Origin: Mesorhizobium sp. NZP2298 | GTDB lineage: Bacteria > Pseudomonadota > Alphaproteobacteria > Rhizobiales > Rhizobiaceae | DNA length: 64,000 nucleotides | NCBI RefSeq assembly: GCF_013170825.1 | Contig: NZ_CP033365.1 | Span: 2,554,001-2,618,000, forward strand | Direction: 5' to 3' | Shown: piece by piece, positions 45,003 to 54,104 of the stretch | Layout of the letters: every line of letters begins with the position of its first letter | How positions within the stretch are numbered: position 1 is the first letter of the stretch | The notes under the pieces: model-generated | Told to the model about the DNA's origin: nothing | Databases searched by the model: none | Seen by the model: only the letters and a program-made list of their open reading frames with translations | Position numbers and translations under genes: made by a program

Positions 45003-45683
45003 ATGCACAAAGACAATCATTGCGGACGCGGCCATTTTGGCGAACGCATGTTCATGCACATGGCCGGCAAGTTCGGTGGCAGAGGGGGTGGCGGCTTTGG
45101 CCCGTTCGGACATGGTGGTCGCGGTGGCGGACGCGGCGGGCCGGGGGACATGTTCCGCGCCGGGCGGATGCTGGCCGACGGCGACCTCAAGCTGATCACG
45201 CTGTCGCTGCTGGCCGAGGCGCCGCGCCACGGCTACGACATCATCAAGGCGCTGGAAGAGCGCACCAGCGGCATCTATAGCCCGAGCCCGGGCGTGGTCT
45301 ACCCGACGCTGACCTTCCTGGAAGAGGCTGGCTATGCCGTCTCGTCGAGCGAAGGCAACAAGAAGGTGTTCTCCATCACCGAGGCCGGCCGGGCGCATCT
45401 CGCCGACAACCGCGAGATGATCGACGGCGTGCTCGAACACCTCGAGCGTTTCGGCCGCAAGATGGCCAAGGCGCGCGACTGGTTCGGCTGGAATGACGAT
45501 GGCGAGGACCGCCGTGGTGGCCGTGGCGAACGTTCGGAAACGCGCGACGAATTCCGCGCCATCCGCCACCGCCTGCGCGCGGCGCTGGGCGAGATCGTCG
45601 ATGCCCCCGCTGAAAAGCAGGCCGAGGCGATCGCCATTCTAGAAGCCGCGGCGGAAGCGCTGGAAGCGCTGTCGCCCCGCTGA
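45003..45683 (+). CDS. PadR-family transcriptional regulator with Gly/His-rich N-terminus
   Basis: AAGGAG precedes the ATG at 45003; 226 residues. The first 50 residues are Gly-, His- and Phe-rich (GERMFMHMAGKFGGRGGG). The winged-helix domain is LKLITLSLLAEAPRHGYDIIKALEERTSGIYSPSPGVVYPTLTFLEEAGYAVSSSEGNKKVFSITEAG, which is diagnostic of PadR. A helical C-terminus follows (EIVDAPAEKQAEAIAILEAAAEALEALSPR). The duplicated upstream motif suggests autoregulation. No clear target gene adjoins on its 3' side; it is followed by a bidirectional terminator. Confidence 0.92.
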   Translation: MHKDNHCGRGHFGERMFMHMAGKFGGRGGGGFGPFGHGGRGGGRGGPGDMFRAGRMLADGDLKLITLSLLAEAPRHGYDIIKALEERTSGIYSPSPGVVYPTLTFLEEAGYAVSSSEGNKKVFSITEAGRAHLADNREMIDGVLEHLERFGRKMAKARDWFGWNDDGEDRRGGRGERSETRDEFRAIRHRLRAALGEIVDAPAEKQAEAIAILEAAAEALEALSPR

Positions 45684-45707
45684 GGCGGGCGGCATTTCGC
45701 GGTACGC

Positions 45708-45738
45708 AAAAAAAGCCCGGGGAGACCCGGGCTTTTTT
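45708..45738. terminator. Bidirectional intrinsic terminator
   Basis: Seven A's, the stem GCCCGGG-GAGA-CCCGGGC (45715-45732) and six T's form a symmetrical terminator. It serves padR on the right-going strand and the yiaA-like gene on the left-going strand. Confidence 0.92.
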
Positions 45739-45760
45739 GTTGGCGATGATGCGGAGGGCA

Positions 45761-46021
45761 TCATTCCTTGCCGACATACTCACTGATCAGCTTTTCGTTG
45801 CGCGCCTTTTCGATCTTGGCGGTCATCTCGGCCGACAGGCGTTCATCCGTGCGGTACTTGACCAGGTTCACCAGGCTGCCGGTGAGCAGCAAAATGCCCA
45901 TGGCCCAGTAACCCTTGGTCGCCAGGTCGACCGGCGCCAGCCAAAGCGACAGGCCGAGCATGAAATAGGCGGCACCGACCGAGGCGGTGTTGAACATGAT
46001 GTAGGTCTGATTGGCGTTCAT
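45761..46021 (-). CDS. YiaA/YiaB-family inner-membrane protein
   Basis: The 86-residue protein has two hydrophobic helices (VGAAYFMLGLSLWLAPV and GYWAMGILLLTGSLVNLVKY) matching the yiaAB two-helix domain, then a charged C-terminus (DERLSAEMTAKIEKARNEKLISEYVGKE). It is small and its function is unknown, although the family is widespread and stress-linked. It lies 62 bases downstream of the PspA-like gene on the same strand, suggesting one operon controlled by the TetR protein at 46941. Confidence 0.85.
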   Translation of the reverse strand: MNANQTYIMFNTASVGAAYFMLGLSLWLAPVDLATKGYWAMGILLLTGSLVNLVKYRTDERLSAEMTAKIEKARNEKLISEYVGKE

Positions 46022-46083
46022 TGGAGTTCTCCGTTGATTTGATGGTTGGGTTTTGATGAGATCAGGTCTGCAAAGGCTGGTTT

Positions 46084-46761
46084 TCAGTTGATGGTCTTCA
46101 GGCGCTCGAGCACGTCCTTGGCGCGCACCTTCACCGCCGCGCCGTGCCCGGCGTCGGCAAGCCGGTCGCGGATTGCTTCGTGACGCAGCTCGCCGTCGAT
46201 CTCGTCGAGAATGCCGGACTCCTCGAACGGGTCGCTGGCTCCCTTGATGCGGGCCAAGAGCTCCTCGGCGTCGTTGAGGCTTCCAGAATTGCCGATCGAC
46301 CTGACGAGGCGCGACTGCGCCTTGCGCTCGGCATCGATGGCCCGGGCCGAGATCATGCCCTGGTTGAGGTCGATGATGCGCCGATGCGCCCGCTCCACCG
46401 AAACGCGCATCCGCAACGTCTTTTCGCCAAGGCTCTGCACGGTGGCGCGGCGGACCTCGCGTTCATTCTCCAACTCGGCGACAGCCGCGGCACCGCTTTC
46501 GGCCAGCCCCTTGTTGCCGGCGGCGAGCGCGCTGATCGTGCGGGTTTCCAGATCGGCATGGCGGCGCTCGAGTTGGTCGAGACCGGCCTGCTCGGCACGG
46601 TGGCGCACGATCAGCGTGGCGAGCGTCTGCTTGGCGGCGGCAAGACCCGCCTCGGCGTCGCGGATGCGCTGCGCCAGAAGGTCGATGGCGAAGCGATCCT
46701 TGAGGCCGTCCTCGGCCCGTGCGCTGGCGCCATCAAGCAGTGTTCTGATCAGGCTAAGCAT
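46084..46761 (-). CDS. PspA/IM30-family protein
   Basis: The ATG at 46761 has AAGGGAGAAG upstream; 225 residues, normal for PspA/IM30. It is almost wholly coiled-coil helix: MLSLIRTLLDGASARAEDGLKDRFAIDLLAQRIRDAEAGLAAAKQTLATLIVRHRAEQ, GEKTLRMRVSVERAHRRIIDLNQGMIS and a C-terminal hook EELLARIKGASDPFEESGILDEIDGEL. PspA proteins protect the inner membrane against stress. The usual pspF-sigma54 control is not evident; a TetR gene is divergent, and three operator-like palindromes lie in the gap, so the response is probably TetR-controlled. Confidence 0.82.
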   Translation of the reverse strand: MLSLIRTLLDGASARAEDGLKDRFAIDLLAQRIRDAEAGLAAAKQTLATLIVRHRAEQAGLDQLERRHADLETRTISALAAGNKGLAESGAAAVAELENEREVRRATVQSLGEKTLRMRVSVERAHRRIIDLNQGMISARAIDAERKAQSRLVRSIGNSGSLNDAEELLARIKGASDPFEESGILDEIDGELRHEAIRDRLADAGHGAAVKVRAKDVLERLKTIN

Positions 46762-46787
46762 GGTTCTTCTCCCTTCGAATTGTGCTG

Positions 46788-46856
46788 TGAACAATGTTCA
46801 CGAAGCCAACATAACAGGAAATGAACATTGTTCAAGAGATTTTTGAACGCTGTTCA
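46788..46856. promoter_or_regulatory. Three TGAAC-N3-GTTCA operators (TetR)
   Basis: Near-identical 13-base palindromes occur at 46788-46800 (TGAACAATGTTCA), 46822-46834 (TGAACATTGTTCA) and 46844-46856 (TGAACGCTGTTCA), with centres 34 and 22 bases apart. Read leftward, a -35-like TTGAAC overlaps copy 2, and TATGTT lies 16 bases on, between copies 1 and 2. The sites therefore bracket the core pspA promoter and overlap the TetR leader. Confidence 0.8.
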
Positions 46857-46940
46857 CGAAACCCCTTGTATGGTAAACAAGGGGAAATCGCCGTTCGAAC
46901 CAGCGTGCCTCGCAAGGCATTCGCATCCACAAGGACTGAT

Positions 46941-47582
46941 ATGGCACTGGACAAGGAAGAGACGGGCGAGCGGGTGCTGGCGATTGCCGAAGTGCTGCTC
47001 AACGAGGGCGGCATGGACAATCTGAAGGCCAGGACCATCGCCGAGCAGGCGGGCATCTCGGTTGGTTCGGTCTACAATCTGTTTTCCGATCTCGAGGGGG
47101 TGCACCGTGCCGTCAACATGCGGTTGCTTGATCGACTCGGTGCGGCAGGGGCGGCGGCGATGGCCGATCTTTCCCGGCGCGGAATCACCGATGTGCGCCA
47201 GCGCCTGCTGGCGCTGGCCGGCGCCTATGTGCGCTTCGTCGAGGCGCATCCGGGCAGCTGGCCCGCATTGCTTGCCTTCAACAGGCGGCGTCCGACACTG
47301 GCCGAACCGGATGCCTATGAGGCTCGGCTCGACCAGTTGTTCGAGATCATTGCCGGCGTGCTCGCTGGGGGCGATTTCGACCTCGACGCCGACACGCGCC
47401 GGATCGCCGCGCGCACCTTGTGGTCAAGCGTGCATGGAATCGTCACCAGCGGCTATGCGGCCAGATCCGTTCGCCGGCAGGCCGACGAGATCGACCAGCA
47501 GATCGAACTGCTGGTCGCCGTCTTCATCAGGGGGCTGGAACGCGGCGGCACATTCGCGCATGCTGGAACAACAACGTCGTGA
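46941..47582 (+). CDS. TetR-family transcriptional regulator
   Basis: AAGGA precedes the ATG at 46941 (MALDKEETGERVLAIAEVLLNEGG); 213 residues. The HTH is NLKARTIAEQAGISVGSVYNLFSDLEGVHRAVNMRLLDRLG, the TetR consensus (G-x-S-x-G-S-x-Y-x-x-F). The C-terminal ligand domain is variable (TetR_C_33-like helices with WPALLAFNRRRPT). The upstream open frame (to 46821) spans the operators and is not used. It probably represses the divergent pspA-yiaA operon and itself. Confidence 0.9.
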   Translation: MALDKEETGERVLAIAEVLLNEGGMDNLKARTIAEQAGISVGSVYNLFSDLEGVHRAVNMRLLDRLGAAGAAAMADLSRRGITDVRQRLLALAGAYVRFVEAHPGSWPALLAFNRRRPTLAEPDAYEARLDQLFEIIAGVLAGGDFDLDADTRRIAARTLWSSVHGIVTSGYAARSVRRQADEIDQQIELLVAVFIRGLERGGTFAHAGTTTS

Positions 47583-47629
47583 ATCGCGAACGGACCGTGG
47601 TTTGCAGGACGAACAAGGAGATTTGAGCC

Positions 47630-47926
47630 ATGTCTTTTCTGAAACGTCTTTTCGGCGGTGGCGGCGGCGGTGAGACGGCCGAGCCCAAAAGTGCGGCACC
47701 GGCCAAGCAGGTCGAGCACAAGGGTTTCATGATCAGCGCCACGCCCTACAAGGCCGATGGCCAGTACCAGACCTGCGGCATCGTCTCCAAGGAGATCGAC
47801 GGCGTGGTGAAGGAACACAAATTCATCCGCGCCGACCGTTTCGCCGGGCTCGACGATGCCGTCGACATTTCGATCAAGAAGGGCATCCAACTGGTGGATG
47901 AACAGGGCGATCGGATCTTCGGGTAG
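47630..47926 (+). CDS. HlyU-family protein
   Basis: AAGGAGATTTGAG lies before the ATG at 47630. The 98-residue protein (MSFLKRLFGGGGGGETAEPKSAAP...) matches the HlyU family (PF10115): VEHKGFMISATPYKADGQYQTCGIVSKEIDGVVKEHKFIRADRFAGLDDAVDISIKKGIQLVDEQGDRIF. The family name refers to a Vibrio haemolysin activator but rhizobial members have no known role and no obvious DNA-binding motif. It starts 47 bases after the TetR gene and may be cotranscribed. Confidence 0.85.
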   Translation: MSFLKRLFGGGGGGETAEPKSAAPAKQVEHKGFMISATPYKADGQYQTCGIVSKEIDGVVKEHKFIRADRFAGLDDAVDISIKKGIQLVDEQGDRIFG

Positions 47927-48043
47927 GCGGACTGATCGAGTCGACCGCTCGCATTGCACCAGAGGAAGAAAATGCTGGCGCGGCCAAGCGTCGAAACGCG
48001 CGACGCTCGCCCAGGCCATGAAAGGCCCGTCCTTGTCGAGGGT

Positions 48044-49636
48044 TCAAGGTTTCAGCTCGATTGTGCCTATGTCGCGAAGCGGGAAAGCGCGGTGGGTGGA
48101 AATGGCGACGATCCGGTCGCTCAGGTGGGCGAGCAGCCGCTCCAGGATGCGCTCGCCCTGCTCGTCGTCGAGATGCTCTGTCGGCTCGTCGAGCAGCACC
48201 AGCGGCATGGAGGACAGCCAGGCGCGCGCGAGGTTGATGCGCTGCACCTCGCCGAGCGAAAACCGGTCCTGCCTGATCCAGGCATCCAGCCCGCCGGCTT
48301 CACGGATTCGGCCGTCCATCTCTACGGCTTCCAGCGCACGCCACAGGGCCGCGTCCGGAGCGTCGCCGACGAAGAGGTTGGCGCGAACCGTGTCCTCGAG
48401 GATGACCGCATCATGCAACACCAGTGCCGAGAGCGCCCGCCGCTCGCCTGCCGACAGGATGCGGTCGCCGGCGGCAAATCCATCCTCGCCGATCCAGCCG
48501 GCAACCTGCTTGAGCAGACTGGTCTTGCCCGAGCCGCTGGCGCCGACGAGTACCGTTGGCCGACCTCTTTCGAGCGTAAGCGCGACCGGTGCCCCAATGG
48601 GCCGGCCGTCCGGCGCGCGGCGCTGCAGGGCGCCGTGGCGCAGTTGGCGCGGTTCGTCCGACACGTGCGCTTGCCTGTCCGCCGAACCGACCTCGGTCCA
48701 CTTGCCGATCTCGGCCCGGGCGGCATTGCGGCGAAGCACGGCAACCAGCATGCGCGACGCGCCGTTCAGCGCTTCGCCAAGCGCCAGCCACGAAAAGCCA
48801 AGCAGCATCGGCAGGAGAAGCTCCGTGCCCTGCCGTCCGGCATACCAGGCGGCGGCCATCACGCTGATGCCGGCAAGCGGACCGAAGGCGGCGCAGAGCG
48901 TGTCGAGCCCGGCCTGCAGGCGGCGAAGCGCAAGCATCTCGCCATCCGCGCGCGAGAGCGTGGCAAGCGCTTCGCCACACTCATGGCGCCAGGCACCTTC
49001 GGCCTTGAGCGGAACGGCTGACGCCATGGCCGTGCCAAGCCTGCCTGCGCCCCCGCGACGCATCGACCTGGCGCGCTCCCATGCCATGGCGCCAGCCTTG
49101 GCCACCCCGTTCCCCGCGAACAGGATGGCGAGCAGCAGAAGCATGATCGGTAGAAGGGAGAGCGGCGCGAGCATCGCCGAACCCGCAATGAGGACGGCGA
49201 TGCCGCAGGCCAGCGTCAGCGCAGGCAGTCCGGCACGCAGCCGGGCGTAGTCGAGGTCCTCGACATCGTCGAGATAATCGGCCAGCCTTGCGTCATCGCC
49301 GAGCTGCCATCCGGCCCTGCGCACGGCAGGCGCCGCCGCCATCGCGGCGAAAAGTTCGACGCGATGCGCGACCTGGTCCGCGAGTGCTGCCTTGTGGCCG
49401 GCCAGCCGCTCACCATAGCGGGCGACCGTGCGGCCCACCGCGAACAGCCTGACCAGCGCCGCCGGTATGTGGAAGTTGAAGGTGAAGGCGGTGGCGGAAA
49501 GGCCGGCGATCGCCACCGATCCCAACAGCCAGGCGGAAACACCGCCGAGCAATACGCCGCAGCAGAGGGCCGAGAAAGCAAAGCCCGTCGCCAGCCGCCA
49601 CGACTTCCGGCTTGAGGATTGAAGGAGAGTGTTCAT
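48044..49636 (-). CDS. cydC: Thiol reductant ABC exporter, subunit CydC
   Basis: The 530-residue protein is an ABC half-transporter: a membrane domain with about 6 helices (residues 1-300), then an ATPase with Walker A GASGSGKTS and Walker B LVLLDEPTEHLD. The signature is diverged (FSLGEVQRINLARAW). CydC pairs with CydD and exports glutathione/cysteine to the periplasm, needed for assembly of bd oxidase and cytochromes. Its start overlaps the cydD stop (ATGA at 49633-49636), so it is translationally coupled. Confidence 0.93.
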   Translation of the reverse strand: MNTLLQSSSRKSWRLATGFAFSALCCGVLLGGVSAWLLGSVAIAGLSATAFTFNFHIPAALVRLFAVGRTVARYGERLAGHKAALADQVAHRVELFAAMAAAPAVRRAGWQLGDDARLADYLDDVEDLDYARLRAGLPALTLACGIAVLIAGSAMLAPLSLLPIMLLLLAILFAGNGVAKAGAMAWERARSMRRGGAGRLGTAMASAVPLKAEGAWRHECGEALATLSRADGEMLALRRLQAGLDTLCAAFGPLAGISVMAAAWYAGRQGTELLLPMLLGFSWLALGEALNGASRMLVAVLRRNAARAEIGKWTEVGSADRQAHVSDEPRQLRHGALQRRAPDGRPIGAPVALTLERGRPTVLVGASGSGKTSLLKQVAGWIGEDGFAAGDRILSAGERRALSALVLHDAVILEDTVRANLFVGDAPDAALWRALEAVEMDGRIREAGGLDAWIRQDRFSLGEVQRINLARAWLSSMPLVLLDEPTEHLDDEQGERILERLLAHLSDRIVAISTHRAFPLRDIGTIELKP

Positions 49637-51243
49637 GCCGCCACCTCGATGGCATCGTTGGGGGTGAGATCGACCGTCATGTCTGCGGTGGCGGCGAGGT
49701 CGCGGTCATGGGTGGCCACGACGACCAGCCGTGATCGCGAGATCGCAAGCAGCATGCGTCGCACCGCTTCGGCCGTCTGGCGGTCGAGCTTTGCCGTGGG
49801 TTCGTCAGCCAACACGGTCCGGCCGGAAAGCTGCGCGCGGGCGACCGCGATGCGCAGCCGTTGCCCTCCGGAAAGGTTGGCTCCGCCCCGGTCCAGCCTG
49901 ACTTCGAGGCCGCCGGGCAACAGCGCGTCGTCGAGCAGGCCGATCGCGCCCGCGGCTGCCCCGAGATTGTCCCCGGCCGGCGCGGCGATATTCCATGAAA
50001 GGGCTTCGGCAAGCGTTCCCTCGGGCACGCAGCAGTCAGTGGAAACCCAGACGATTTCCCGGCCGGCGAGTGCATCGGCGTCGAGCGATCCGCCTGGTTC
50101 GAGCCCGGCCAGTCGGCGCAGCAATGTCGACTTGCCCGATCCGCTCGGGCCGACAATGGCGACCAGGCCCTGTTTCGGCAACGCCAGGGACAGGCGGTCG
50201 AGAATCGGCAAGGTCTTTGCCGCGGCCGGCTCGGCACCGAGCAGCCGGTCAAGTGCGGCCGCCGCGGCAAGGCCTTCCGCCTTGGCATGATATTGTTCCG
50301 AAAAGCGCCGGAAGGGTGCGAAATATTCCGGCGCGATCATGAGGATGAACAGGCTTTGCCAAAGCGCGAGGTTGGAGAAGCCAGGGATCATCGCGAGCTT
50401 CAGGTGGCCAAGGCCGAGGAAGACGGCGAGGATGGCAATCGACAGCGATGCGAAGAAGTCGATGATGCCGGCATTGACGAAAGCAATGCGCAGCACGCCC
50501 ATCGTGTTGCTCGCATAGGCTTCGAGGCGGCGGGCCAGCTTGGCGTCCTCGGTGGCCATCGCGTGGTTGGCGAGGATCGTGGGCAGCGTGCGGATGCGGT
50601 CGGCGAACTGGCCCGCCAACCGGCCGAAGGCGCGTTCCTGGGCGTCGGCGCGCCGGCGGATGGCATTGCCCACCAGCGCGAGGAACAGGATCATCACCGG
50701 CGTCAGGCAGATGACCAGCAGCGCCGCCTGCCAGGAGACGAGGAGAAGTGCGATGGCCGCAAGCAGGGGTCCCGCACCCATCATCGTGCTGGCCGCGCGA
50801 TGGCCGACGACAAGGCCGGCCACCGCCTCGGGATGACGCTGCATCGAGACGATGACGCCGCCGACCGACAGCGATTGCAATTGCCGCGCCGGCATGTCGT
50901 TCAGGCGCTCGCCCGCAGCCCCGCGCAACCCCGCCGAGACGGCGGTTTCGGCCGATGCCTGCGCCCTGTCGGACGCGAGCCCGGCGAGGCAGGCAGACGC
51001 GAGAAGCACGACCACAGCCGCGACCAGCCATGGGTCGACGGGATCGCCCATCACCAGCCGTCCGGTTGCGATCGCCGCCGACGCGGCGAAGCCGAGCCGT
51101 AGCCCGGTGCGCGCGACTTGCAGGATGAGCAGCCGACGCAAGCCGCGCCTTGCCAGCCGTTCGCCGATCGAGAGTGCCTGAAAAGGGGCGGGGCCGGAGG
51201 GGACGACCTTCGAATCCGGTGCGGGGACGGCTGACGTTTTCAT
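49633..51243 (-). CDS. cydD: Thiol reductant ABC exporter, subunit CydD
   Basis: The ATG at 51243 (MKTSAVPAPDSKVVPSG) gives 536 residues. Membrane helices cover about 50-320; the ATPase has Walker A GPSGSGKSTLLRRLAGLEPGG, signature NLSGGQRLRIAVARA and Walker B VLADEPTAKLD. It forms the CydDC heterodimer with the next gene. It is transcribed divergently from cydA, with a perfect FNR/FixK-type box at 51278-51291 in the common promoter. An upstream extension to 51291 is unlikely, since it would cross the box. Confidence 0.93.
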   Translation of the reverse strand: MKTSAVPAPDSKVVPSGPAPFQALSIGERLARRGLRRLLILQVARTGLRLGFAASAAIATGRLVMGDPVDPWLVAAVVVLLASACLAGLASDRAQASAETAVSAGLRGAAGERLNDMPARQLQSLSVGGVIVSMQRHPEAVAGLVVGHRAASTMMGAGPLLAAIALLLVSWQAALLVICLTPVMILFLALVGNAIRRRADAQERAFGRLAGQFADRIRTLPTILANHAMATEDAKLARRLEAYASNTMGVLRIAFVNAGIIDFFASLSIAILAVFLGLGHLKLAMIPGFSNLALWQSLFILMIAPEYFAPFRRFSEQYHAKAEGLAAAAALDRLLGAEPAAAKTLPILDRLSLALPKQGLVAIVGPSGSGKSTLLRRLAGLEPGGSLDADALAGREIVWVSTDCCVPEGTLAEALSWNIAAPAGDNLGAAAGAIGLLDDALLPGGLEVRLDRGGANLSGGQRLRIAVARAQLSGRTVLADEPTAKLDRQTAEAVRRMLLAISRSRLVVVATHDRDLAATADMTVDLTPNDAIEVAA

Positions 51244-51277
51244 GCCCCGGTTCTCGCACACGCAATGATGAAACGAA

Positions 51278-51291
51278 TTGATCCAGATCAA
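51278..51291. promoter_or_regulatory. FNR/FixK-type box
   Basis: TTGATCCAGATCAA is a perfect match to the FNR/FixK/Anr consensus TTGAT-N4-ATCAA, centred 59 bases before the cydA start and 42 bases before the cydD start. It suits low-oxygen activation of both divergent transcripts. Confidence 0.93.
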
Positions 51292-51343
51292 GCGGCGGAT
51301 GTTCGCGGCGCGTTATGAGCGGGTATCCAGAAAGGACGCTCCC

Positions 51344-52915
51344 ATGCCCGACTTTCTCCTCGTCGACCTGTCCCGGCTGCAGTTCGCGCTGACGGCCCTC
51401 TATCATTTCCTGTTCGTGCCGCTGACGCTGGGCCTCTCCATCCTGATCGCCATGATGGAGACCGTCTATGTCATGACCCGCCGCACCATCTGGCGCGACA
51501 TGACCAAGTTCTGGGGCGTGCTGTTCGGCATCAATTTCGCCCTCGGCGTCGCCACCGGCATCACCATGGAATTCCAGTTCGGCATGAACTGGGCCTACTA
51601 TTCGCACTATGTCGGCGACGTGTTCGGCGCGCCCCTCGCCATCGAGGGCCTGATGGCCTTCTTCCTCGAAGCCACCTTTGTCGGGCTGTTCTTCTTCGGT
51701 TGGGACAGGCTATCGGCCCGCGCGCATATGATCGTGACCTGGTTGATGGCGCTTGGCACCAATTTCTCCGCGCTCTGGATCCTGATCGCCAATGGCTGGA
51801 TGCAGAACCCGGTCGGTTCTGCCTTCAACCCGGACACGATGCGCATGGAGGTCACCGACTTCATGGCGGTGATCTTCAATCCGGTGGCGCAGGCGAAGTT
51901 CGTACACACCGTTTCGGCCGGCTATGTCTGCGCCGCCACCTTCGTGCTCGGCGTTTCGGCCTGGTACATGCTGCGCGGGCGTCACGTCCAGCTCGCCAAG
52001 CGCTCTTTCGTCATCGCCTCGGCCTTCGGCCTCGCCTCGTCACTCTCGGTGATCGTGCTCGGCGACGAAAGCGGCTATGCGCTGACCGACAACCAGAAAA
52101 TGAAGCTCGCGGCCATCGAGGCCATGTGGGAGACGGAACCCGCGCCGGCGTCCTTCACGGCCTTCGGCATTCCCAGCCAAAGCGACCGCGAGACGCATTT
52201 CGCCATCCGCATCCCGTGGGTGATGGGCATCATCGGCACGCGCTCGATCGACAGGCAGATCCCCGGCATCGACGAACTTGTCGCCCATGCCGAAATGCGC
52301 ATCCGCAACGGCATCGCCGCCTATGACGCGCTGGAGAAGATCAAGGCGGATCGCACCGATACCGCCGCCCGCGCCGCCTTCGATGCCAGCTCCGGGGATC
52401 TCGGCTACGCGCTGCTGCTCAAGCGGTACCTGCCGGATCCGAGGCAGGCGAGCGAGCAGCAGATCAAGGATGCCGCCTGGTCGACCGTGCCTTACGTGCC
52501 GCTGCTCTTCTTCGGCTTCCGGCTGATGGTGGCCTGCGGTTTCGTGCTCGCCGCGCTGTTCGCGGTGTCGCTGTGGCACACGACACGGGAGACCGAAGCG
52601 CCGCGCTGGCTGTTTCATGCCGCGCTCATCGCCATGCCGCTGCCCTGGATCGCCATCGAGGTCGGCTGGTTCGTGGCGGAGTTCGGACGCCAGCCCTGGA
52701 TCATCGATGGCGTGCTGCCGACCTTCCTCGCCACGTCCGAGCTTGGCGTCACCGACCTGGCGCTCACCATCTCCGGCTTCACGCTCATCTACGGCGTGCT
52801 CGCCCTCATCGAGGTCAAGCTGATGCTGGCCGCAATCCGCAAGGGGCCCGAGATCGCCAGCGTCATCGATGACCTGCGCCCGAACACCGACCCCGCACTG
52901 CAACCCGCAGAATGA
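51344..52915 (+). CDS. cydA: Cytochrome bd ubiquinol oxidase, subunit I
   Basis: The ATG at 51344 gives 523 residues. MPDFLLVDLSRLQFALTALYHFLFVPLTLGLSILIAMMETVYV contains the haem-liganding His (H21). MEFQFGMNWAYYSHYVGDVFGAPLAIEGLMAFFLEATFVGLFFFGWDR and FVHTVSAGYVCAATFVLG are conserved, as is the Q-loop region with KMKLAAIEAMWETEPAPAS. The EVGWFVAEFGRQPWIIDGVLPTF motif completes the family pattern. It is the quinol oxidase of high oxygen affinity. Followed by cydB (15 bases) and cydX, and driven by the FNR box upstream. Confidence 0.97.
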   Translation: MPDFLLVDLSRLQFALTALYHFLFVPLTLGLSILIAMMETVYVMTRRTIWRDMTKFWGVLFGINFALGVATGITMEFQFGMNWAYYSHYVGDVFGAPLAIEGLMAFFLEATFVGLFFFGWDRLSARAHMIVTWLMALGTNFSALWILIANGWMQNPVGSAFNPDTMRMEVTDFMAVIFNPVAQAKFVHTVSAGYVCAATFVLGVSAWYMLRGRHVQLAKRSFVIASAFGLASSLSVIVLGDESGYALTDNQKMKLAAIEAMWETEPAPASFTAFGIPSQSDRETHFAIRIPWVMGIIGTRSIDRQIPGIDELVAHAEMRIRNGIAAYDALEKIKADRTDTAARAAFDASSGDLGYALLLKRYLPDPRQASEQQIKDAAWSTVPYVPLLFFGFRLMVACGFVLAALFAVSLWHTTRETEAPRWLFHAALIAMPLPWIAIEVGWFVAEFGRQPWIIDGVLPTFLATSELGVTDLALTISGFTLIYGVLALIEVKLMLAAIRKGPEIASVIDDLRPNTDPALQPAE

Positions 52916-52930
52916 AAAAGGATCACGACG

Positions 52931-54085
52931 ATGATCGACTTTCTCTTCGACTATGAAACGCTGCGCGTGATCTGGTGGATTCTGCTCGGCATCCTCCTGA
53001 TCGGCTTCGCCGTGACCGACGGTTTCGACATGGGCGTGGGCGCGCTGCTGCCCTTCGTCGCCAGGACCGATGCCGAACGGCGTGTGGCGATCAACACAAT
53101 CGGCCCGGTATGGGAAGGCAACCAGGTGTGGTTCATCCTCGGCGGCGGCGCCATCTTCGCGGCGTGGCCGGCGCTCTACGCGCTGAGCTTCTCCGGCTTC
53201 TACCTTGCCATGTTCCTGGTGCTTCTGGCGCTGATCCTGCGCCCCGTTGCCTTCAAGTATCGCTCGAAGCGGCCCGATCCCGCCTGGCGCGGGCGCTGGG
53301 ACTGGGCGCTCTTCGTCGGCGGCGCGGTGCCGGCGCTCATCTTCGGCGTTGCCCTTGGCAACACGCTGCAGGGCGTGCCGTTCCATTTCACGTCGGATCT
53401 GCGCCCCATCTATGAAGGCAGCCTGTTCGGCCTGCTCAACCCGCTCGCGCTCTATTGCGGCCTCGTCTCGGTCGCCATGCTGATAACCCACGGCGCGGCA
53501 TGGCTCGCGTTCAAGGCGGAAGGCATCGTCGAAGACCGCGCGCGCGCGATCGGCGCCAAGTCCGCTGTCATCACTTCGCTGCTCTTCGCCGGCGGTGGCG
53601 TGCTGGTCTGGCTCGGGCTGCTCGGCGGCTACCGCGTGACCTCGCCGATCGTGTGGGACGGGCCGTCCAATCCGCTGCTCAAGACGGTGTCGGCGGACAG
53701 CGGTGCCTGGCTGGCGAATTTCCATGCCCATCCGCTGCTGTGGATCGTGCCGGCGCTCGGTGTCGTCGCACCGCTGCTGGCGGCTATCGGCTTTCGGGCC
53801 CGGCGTGAAGGCTGGACCTTCCTTGCCTCGCAGTTAGGCGTCGCGATGATCATCGCGACGGTGGGGCTTGCCATGTTCCCCATCCTTCTGCCGTCGAGCA
53901 GCAATCCCAGCCATTCGCTGACCGTGTTCGATGCTTCCTCAAGCCGCGCCACGCTGCGCAACATGCTGATCGCCACGGTGATCTTCCTGCCGCTGATCCT
54001 TGCCTACACCGGGTGGGTCTACAGCGTGCTGTGGGGCAAGGTCGGCGAGAAGAGCGTCGAGAAGGCCGGCTCGTCGGCCTACTGA
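52931..54085 (+). CDS. cydB: Cytochrome bd ubiquinol oxidase, subunit II
   Basis: A 384-residue membrane protein with about 8-9 helices: MIDFLFDYETLRVIWWILLGILLIGFAVTDGFDMGVGALLPFVARTDAERRVAINTIGPVWEGNQVWFILGGGAIFAAWPALYA. The GFDMGVG and GPVWEGNQVW motifs are signatures of CydB. It begins 15 bases after cydA in the same operon and is followed by cydX 19 bases on. Subunit II stabilises the oxidase and binds no haem in the family. Confidence 0.97.
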   Translation: MIDFLFDYETLRVIWWILLGILLIGFAVTDGFDMGVGALLPFVARTDAERRVAINTIGPVWEGNQVWFILGGGAIFAAWPALYALSFSGFYLAMFLVLLALILRPVAFKYRSKRPDPAWRGRWDWALFVGGAVPALIFGVALGNTLQGVPFHFTSDLRPIYEGSLFGLLNPLALYCGLVSVAMLITHGAAWLAFKAEGIVEDRARAIGAKSAVITSLLFAGGGVLVWLGLLGGYRVTSPIVWDGPSNPLLKTVSADSGAWLANFHAHPLLWIVPALGVVAPLLAAIGFRARREGWTFLASQLGVAMIIATVGLAMFPILLPSSSNPSHSLTVFDASSSRATLRNMLIATVIFLPLILAYTGWVYSVLWGKVGEKSVEKAGSSAY

Positions 54086-54104
54086 TTCAACCGGAGTTTT
54101 GACC

